Positions 60,042-64,000 of a stretch of 64,000 nucleotides of DNA are shown here, piece by piece. Every line of letters begins with the position of its first letter. Position 1 is the first letter of the stretch. The DNA is from Nonomuraea africana. Its GTDB lineage: Bacteria > Actinomycetota > Actinomycetes > Streptosporangiales > Streptosporangiaceae. The DNA lies in contig NZ_JADBEF010000001.1 of assembly GCF_014873535.1 (NCBI RefSeq), positions 9,114,001 to 9,178,000 on the forward strand, read 5' to 3'. The position numbers and the translations under genes are program-made. The notes beneath the pieces were generated by a model. The model worked only from the letters and a program-made list of their open reading frames with translations. It ran no database searches and was not told where the DNA came from.

Positions 60042-60860
60042 ATGGACCATATGAAGCTGCGGGAGCTGGCAGGACGGTTGGCGGCGGTCGAGGGAGTGGC
60101 GGCGGTGGCGCTCGGCGGCAGCAGAGCCAGGGGGACGCACCGGCCCGACTCCGACATCGACCTCGGGGTCTACTACAGGGACGCCCTCGATGTGGACGCG
60201 CTGCGGGAGCTCGCGGCCCAGGTGAGCGGGGGACGGGCGGAGGTGACCGAGCCCGGCGGGTGGGGACCGTGGGTGGACGGCGGCGGCTGGCTGACGATCC
60301 GCGGCCAGCGGGTCGACTGGATCTACCGCGACCTGGACAGGGTGCGCCAGGTCTGGGCGGAGTGCCAGGAGGGCCGCTACGAGGTCGGCACGCAGCCCGG
60401 TCACCCGCTCGGGTTCTACTCCCACGCCTACGCGGGAGAGGTGGCGTTGTGCCAGGTGCTGGAGGACCCCTCGGGTGAGCTCGGCGAGCTGAGAGAAGAG
60501 ACCCAGGCCTATCCCGAGCGGCTGGGCCGGGCGCTGTCCGACGGGCTGTGGGAGGCGGAGTTCTCCGTGCGGCTGGCCAGGTACGGGGTGAAGGGCCACG
60601 ATGCCGCGTACACGGCGGGATGCCTGTTCAAGGCCGTCGGGGTGGCCTGCCACGCGCTGCACGGCAGGGCGGGGAGGTGGTTGATCAACGAGAAGGGGAT
60701 GGTCGCCTCGGCCGGACGGCTGGAGATCACGCCGCAGGGGTTCGCCGAGCGGGTGGAGGCGATCTTCACGGCGTGCTCGGACGACGAGCCGGCGCTCTCG
60801 GCCCACGCGGTGGACGAGGCGGCGACGCTGGTCGAGGAGGTGCGGGCGCTGACCCGGTGA
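60042..60860 (+). CDS. nucleotidyltransferase-fold protein
   Basis: 272 residues. The polymerase-beta-like core has GGSRARG (about 26-32) followed by DSDIDLGVY with the two catalytic aspartates. The C-terminal half is helical (LFKAVGVACHALHG). Related to minimal nucleotidyltransferases that transfer AMP or another nucleotide to proteins or small molecules; partner unknown. Weak SD; alternative ATG at 60051. Confidence 0.8.
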   Translation: MDHMKLRELAGRLAAVEGVAAVALGGSRARGTHRPDSDIDLGVYYRDALDVDALRELAAQVSGGRAEVTEPGGWGPWVDGGGWLTIRGQRVDWIYRDLDRVRQVWAECQEGRYEVGTQPGHPLGFYSHAYAGEVALCQVLEDPSGELGELREETQAYPERLGRALSDGLWEAEFSVRLARYGVKGHDAAYTAGCLFKAVGVACHALHGRAGRWLINEKGMVASAGRLEITPQGFAERVEAIFTACSDDEPALSAHAVDEAATLVEEVRALTR

Positions 60861-61062
60861 TCCACCATCCCGCCCGGGAAGACATCCCTCATGTCACAAT
60901 TTTTCACAGTAGAACCCCAGGTCACACCTATGTCGGGTTTGTGAGCAAAACTTTTCCCCATCTTGAGCCAACCTTTTCTGGCTGATGTGCCTCTAAGTGA
61001 TAGAGGGGGTCGGGCAATCCCGAGCCTGGCCCCATCGAACGGGGAGAGGAATCAGCACCCTC

Positions 61063-61785
61063 ATGAAGAAGATCGCAGCAGGACTCATCGTCGCCACCAT
61101 GGGTGGCGCTCTGCTCGTGACCGGTGGAACGGCCGCGCAGGCTCGCGCCGCGCTGGACGTCCAGATCGAGGACATCAACCCTGACCCGGTGGTCGTCGCC
61201 AAGGGCGGCGAGGCCACCGCGAGCTTCTACGTCGACGCCACCCAGGGCGCCCACGTGGAGCTCAAGGTCGAGCCGGTCGGCGACGTGCGCACGTTCGCAG
61301 CCAAGAGCGTCAGCGCCATCCCTGACGGCGCCCGCTGGAAGTTCACGGTGCCGTTCAACTCCGGCGACGAGGGCAAGTGGCGGGCCACCGCCACCGCCAA
61401 GAAGGACGGTGAGACCGACCGCGACAAGGCCTACTTCGAGGTCGAGGTCCAGGGCGGCAAGGCCGACACCCGTATCACCGGCTTCAAGGCCAGCCCCGAC
61501 CCGGTGAAGAAGGGTCGCAGCCTCTGGTTCTCCGGTCGCCTCCAGGCGAACGAGGACGGCTGGGACGGCGTGCGCGGTGGCGAGGTCGAGATCTACTTCC
61601 GCGCCAACGGTTCGAGCGGCTGGAAGTACGTCACCAGCACCGAGAGCCGGTGGGGTGGCAAGTTCTCCGCCAAGACCCGCGCCTGGAAGAGCGGCACGTT
61701 CAAGGCCGTGTACGAGGGTGACGACGACACCAACGGCTCCGAGAGCCGCAGCGACTGGGTGCGCGTCTACAGCTGGCGCCGCTAG
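61063..61785 (+). CDS. secreted Ig-like repeat protein
   Basis: 240 residues. Signal peptide MKKIAAGLIVATMGGALLV... with probable cleavage after AQA. Mature part has two beta domains: about 32-128 (LDVQIEDINPDPVVVAKGGEA) and about 133-240, beginning TRITGFKASPDPVKKG. The second matches the repeats of the protein at 35788. A 200-base AT-richer leader and a strong terminator at 61800 suggest a well-expressed single gene. Function unknown; cell-surface or extracellular. Confidence 0.75.
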   Translation: MKKIAAGLIVATMGGALLVTGGTAAQARAALDVQIEDINPDPVVVAKGGEATASFYVDATQGAHVELKVEPVGDVRTFAAKSVSAIPDGARWKFTVPFNSGDEGKWRATATAKKDGETDRDKAYFEVEVQGGKADTRITGFKASPDPVKKGRSLWFSGRLQANEDGWDGVRGGEVEIYFRANGSSGWKYVTSTESRWGGKFSAKTRAWKSGTFKAVYEGDDDTNGSESRSDWVRVYSWRR

Positions 61786-61799
61786 TCATCACTGAAACA

Positions 61800-61832
61800 C
61801 GCCGGTCCGCTCTCCAGCGGGCCGGCGTTTTT
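61800..61832 (+). terminator. rho-independent terminator
   Basis: CGCCGGTCCGC and GCGGGCCGGCG form an 11-bp stem with one G-T wobble and a 6-base loop, followed by five T. It begins 15 bases after the Ig-like gene stop. The best canonical terminator of the window. Confidence 0.9.
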
Positions 61833-61890
61833 CACGTTCCCTGCCAGGCGTCCGCGAGTGACGGAGAACACCCTGGGTAACGGGGTACGT

Positions 61891-62589
61891 ATGAAGCAGT
61901 TGGAGGATTTCGACCCCTTTGACCTCTTCGACATCGAGGCGGCCAGGCTCGACCGGCACTTCGCCTCGCTCGACGAGGAGGGATGGAACCGGCCCTCGCG
62001 CTGCGACGGCTGGTCGGTGCGCGACGTGCTGGCGCACCTGGCAGGGGGGGAGCTCTACAACCACGCCTGCCTCGACGGCGACGTGAAGGGCTTCTTCGCC
62101 AGGGTCGAGGCCGAAGGCGTCAAGGGGTTCGACGGGTTCAACGAGTGGTGCGTACGGCAGCGCCGTTCGCTGCCGGTCGAGCAGGTGCTGGAGGAATGGC
62201 GGACGAAGAACGGCGAGACGCGCGAGCGGATGAGGGCGCTCGGCCGCGACGGACTGCTGCAGACCTCCGCCGGGCCCTACCCCGCGGGCCTGCAGACCTT
62301 CCACTACGACTCGGAGTACGCCACGCACGCCGACGACGTGGGCGCTCCCGTCGCCGAGGACGAGCTGGACGACCGCATCTGGTGGCGGCTGCTGCTGGCT
62401 CGCCACGTGCTGGCCGAGCAGGGGTCGAAGGCACAGGTGGAGCCCACGGCCGAGCAGGTCTGGGTGCACGCCGAGGGGGTGAGCAAGTCGATGTCCTTCC
62501 CCGAGTTCGTCGACGCGACGGTCGGCAGGACCCTCCCCGAGCATGATCTCGACCCGCGCCTCGCCACGGCACTGCGGTGCCTCGCCTGA
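61891..62589 (+). CDS. maleylpyruvate isomerase-family (mycothiol-type, MDMPI/DinB) protein
   Basis: 232 residues from ATG at 61891 (GTG at 61858 possible). Helical DinB-like fold: EAARLDRHFASLDEEGWNRP, CDGWSVRDVLAHLAGGE with the first metal histidine, and FHYDSEYATHADDVG with two further histidines. Actinobacterial TIGR03083 type. Probably a metalloenzyme using mycothiol; substrate unknown. Followed after 13 bases by the small membrane-protein gene. Confidence 0.85.
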   Translation: MKQLEDFDPFDLFDIEAARLDRHFASLDEEGWNRPSRCDGWSVRDVLAHLAGGELYNHACLDGDVKGFFARVEAEGVKGFDGFNEWCVRQRRSLPVEQVLEEWRTKNGETRERMRALGRDGLLQTSAGPYPAGLQTFHYDSEYATHADDVGAPVAEDELDDRIWWRLLLARHVLAEQGSKAQVEPTAEQVWVHAEGVSKSMSFPEFVDATVGRTLPEHDLDPRLATALRCLA

Positions 62590-62602
62590 AAGGAGGCCGA
62601 GC

Positions 62603-62839
62603 ATGTGGCTGCGCGACCGCGCGGGAACCGAGCCGGCCACCGCGCGCAGCCCGACGCGGGCCAGGAAGATCCTGTCCGCCATCGCGCTGCCGGTGGCGCT
62701 GGCCGCCGCGATCTTCTTCACCGTCCAGGCGATGAGCTCGGGGAGGGAGGTCTGGTGGTGGGAGGCGGCCATCGCGTACGCGGTCGCGCTTTTCGCCGCC
62801 GTCGACCTCGTCGTGCTGCTGCGCCGCTCGCGCCGTTGA
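62603..62839 (+). CDS. small membrane protein (DUF6343-like)
   Basis: 78 residues with a strong ribosome site AAAGGAGG six bases ahead of the ATG. The opening RAGTEPATARSPTRARK followed by two hydrophobic helices (ALPVALAAAIFFTVQAM and AAIAYAVALFAAVDLVVLL) fits the DUF6343 type as I remember it. Function unknown. Confidence 0.65.
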   Translation: MWLRDRAGTEPATARSPTRARKILSAIALPVALAAAIFFTVQAMSSGREVWWWEAAIAYAVALFAAVDLVVLLRRSRR

Positions 62840-62858
62840 GAGGTCCGCCGTTGAGAGG

Positions 62859-64000
62859 TCAGCGTCCGATGGCCCGGTGGAGCGCGGCCCCGAGCGCCTC
62901 GGCGGAGAACGAGGGCAGGACCGCCGCCAGGTGACCGTCCGGCCTGACCAGGTGGACGCTGTCGGGCCCCGCGCCCTCGCCGAGCGGCGCGCCCTCGATC
63001 CCGAGGTCGGGTAGCGCGAGAACCTCCACCGGCACGTCCCCGAGCCCGGCTCCGAGGGCCGCCGCCTCCGCGACCCTCTCGGGCCGCCCGACCAGCACGA
63101 CGAAACCCGCGCCGAAGCGCTCCCTCAACCGGCCGCCGCGCACCGGCGCGTCGGGGCAGATCACCCCGGGCACCGGCGGGCGCGCCGCTCCCGGCTCCTC
63201 GGGCACCGGACCGGTGGCGGTGGTCAGCGGGGAGTCGACATACCAGTACGGCTCGGCCAGCTTCCCCGAGTCGATCAGCAGCCGTGCCCCGGGATCGGTG
63301 ACGGCCCGCTCCAGCACGGTCCGCCGCCACTCCCATTGCGCGGCGGTCTGCGGCACGAGGAACTCCATCGTCTTCGCCGTCACCTCCAGGTTGACCAGCG
63401 CCGCCGCGCGCCGTTCGGCGTCGTAGGAGTCCAGCAGCCGATCCGGCGCGCCGCGCCGTACCAAGGCCAGCTTCCAGGCCAGGTTCTCCGCGTCCTGCAG
63501 TCCGGAGTTCAGGCCGCGCGCCCCGAAGGGAGCGAACAGGTGCGCGGCGTCGCCCGCCAGGAACACCCTCCCGCGCCCGAGCGACGCGGCCACCCGCGAG
63601 TGGAACCGGTAGACCGTCACCCAGACGATCTCGTACGGCAGGCTCCCCGTGATGCGCCCGACCATGCCGTCCAGGTCGGCCGTCGCCAGGTCGAAGCCGG
63701 GAGGCACCTGCCAGTCGATCCGCCACACCGAGTCGGGACACTGGTGCACCAGCACCTGCCGCCCGGGGTTCCACGGCGGGTCGAAGTAGAAGCGCCGCTC
63801 GCTCGGGAACGGCAACGACGCCTTGATGTCGCAGATCAGGAACAGGTCCTCGAACGAGCGGCCGGGGAAGTCGATCCCGGCCAGCCTGCGGACGGCGCTG
63901 CGCGGCCCGTCGGCGCCGACCAGGTGCGAGCCACGGACCGGACCGTCGCGGGTGAGGACGTCCACGCCGTCGTCATCCTCGCGATAGCCGATCACCGGGC
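62859..64000 (-). CDS. FAD-dependent aromatic hydroxylase, C-terminal part (5' end outside window)
   Basis: About 380 residues of a PheA/TfdB-type flavin monooxygenase: VGADGPRSAVRRLAGI, RGRVFLAGDAAHLFAPFGARGLNSG (the GD FAD motif) and a C-terminal thioredoxin-like domain from about 275 (RERFGAGFVVLVG). The N-terminal GXGXXG lies outside. Hydroxylates a phenol or similar with NAD(P)H and O2. Confidence 0.9.
   Translation of the reverse strand, partial: PVIGYREDDDGVDVLTRDGPVRGSHLVGADGPRSAVRRLAGIDFPGRSFEDLFLICDIKASLPFPSERRFYFDPPWNPGRQVLVHQCPDSVWRIDWQVPPGFDLATADLDGMVGRITGSLPYEIVWVTVYRFHSRVAASLGRGRVFLAGDAAHLFAPFGARGLNSGLQDAENLAWKLALVRRGAPDRLLDSYDAERRAAALVNLEVTAKTMEFLVPQTAAQWEWRRTVLERAVTDPGARLLIDSGKLAEPYWYVDSPLTTATGPVPEEPGAARPPVPGVICPDAPVRGGRLRERFGAGFVVLVGRPERVAEAAALGAGLGDVPVEVLALPDLGIEGAPLGEGAGPDSVHLVRPDGHLAAVLPSFSAEALGAALHRAIGR

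Noticed and set aside
57089..60157. 1022-codon open frame on the minus strand
   Set aside because: It lies opposite sbcC, nurA and the nucleotidyltransferase start; Ser/Ala/Arg-rich and motif-free, a codon-position shadow.
61789..63774. 661-codon minus-strand frame over the MDMPI gene and the monooxygenase
   Set aside because: Crosses a clear rho-independent terminator and two real genes; no family features.
1..64000. Prophage, IS element, CRISPR array, tRNA or rRNA
   Set aside because: I saw no integrase, transposase, regularly spaced repeats or structural RNA signatures; a tRNAscan or CRISPR finder run would be needed for a firm negative.

Overview
The window is chromosomal DNA of very high GC content with dense, often overlapping genes, many GTG starts and one likely TTG start. 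It carries families typical of filamentous actinomycetes: SARP/AfsR regulators, an F420-type luciferase-like oxidoreductase, a mycothiol-type DinB/MDMPI protein, a Ser/Thr kinase with WD40 repeats, and many LacI, TetR, MarR and LysR regulators. I infer an actinomycete, probably Streptosporangiaceae (Nonomuraea/Streptosporangium-like). Nothing here fixes the genus. I saw no rRNA, tRNA, CRISPR array, IS element or prophage.

Layout. 1-5.8 kb: cut-off lipoprotein sugar-binding gene behind a perfect LacI-type operator, a Cys/Met PLP lyase, a LacI regulator, an F420-type oxidoreductase divergent from a TetR regulator across two palindromic operators, and a GNAT-AAA ATPase fusion. 5.8-6.3 kb: gene-poor spacer with a truncated ferredoxin remnant and a tandem repeat. 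6.3-9.1 kb: a cobalt-type nitrile hydratase/thiocyanate hydrolase family cluster (split beta subunit, alpha subunit, activator-like protein) followed by the cobalt transporter genes cbtB and cbtA. 9.1-19.2 kb: a secreted beta-helix protein, a MazG-like hydrolase, two phosphotransferases, small conserved proteins, a hydrolase/Baeyer-Villiger monooxygenase pair behind a palindromic operator, and a PhoX-like protein. 19.2-21.5 kb: a decay zone in which a minus-strand gene, a PfkB sugar kinase and a SpoIIE-type phosphatase are all broken, with an intact DUF1232 gene among them.

21.6-23.2 kb: MarR, STAS and DinB proteins. 23.2-32.1 kb: a complete L-arabinose module on the minus strand (ChvE-type binding protein, ATPase, permease, LacI regulator, araB, araD, araA), with matching operator-like sites at its 5' end and at the araB start. 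32.4-39.8 kb: a kinase/WD40 sensor, an Ig-like protein and a RecD2-type helicase, joined stop to start, followed by a 3-methyladenine DNA glycosylase-like gene. 39.8-44.6 kb: a large AfsR-type regulator, a small SARP regulator and a secreted bulb-lectin protein.

44.8-53.1 kb: enolase-superfamily dehydratase, LysR regulator, MFS exporter, a ThuA/Gfo-Idh/HTH/S33-peptidase operon and a secreted hydrolase. 53.3-59.9 kb: a small gene and a tightly coupled HerA-SbcD-SbcC-NurA DNA-end-processing operon. 59.9-64 kb: a nucleotidyltransferase, a secreted Ig-like protein sharing a repeat with the protein at 35.8 kb, an MDMPI-family protein, a small membrane protein and a cut-off FAD monooxygenase.

The strongest candidates for unusual systems are the cobalt hydratase plus cobalt-uptake cluster, the kinase-Ig-helicase unit, and the archaeal-style HerA/SbcCD/NurA operon.
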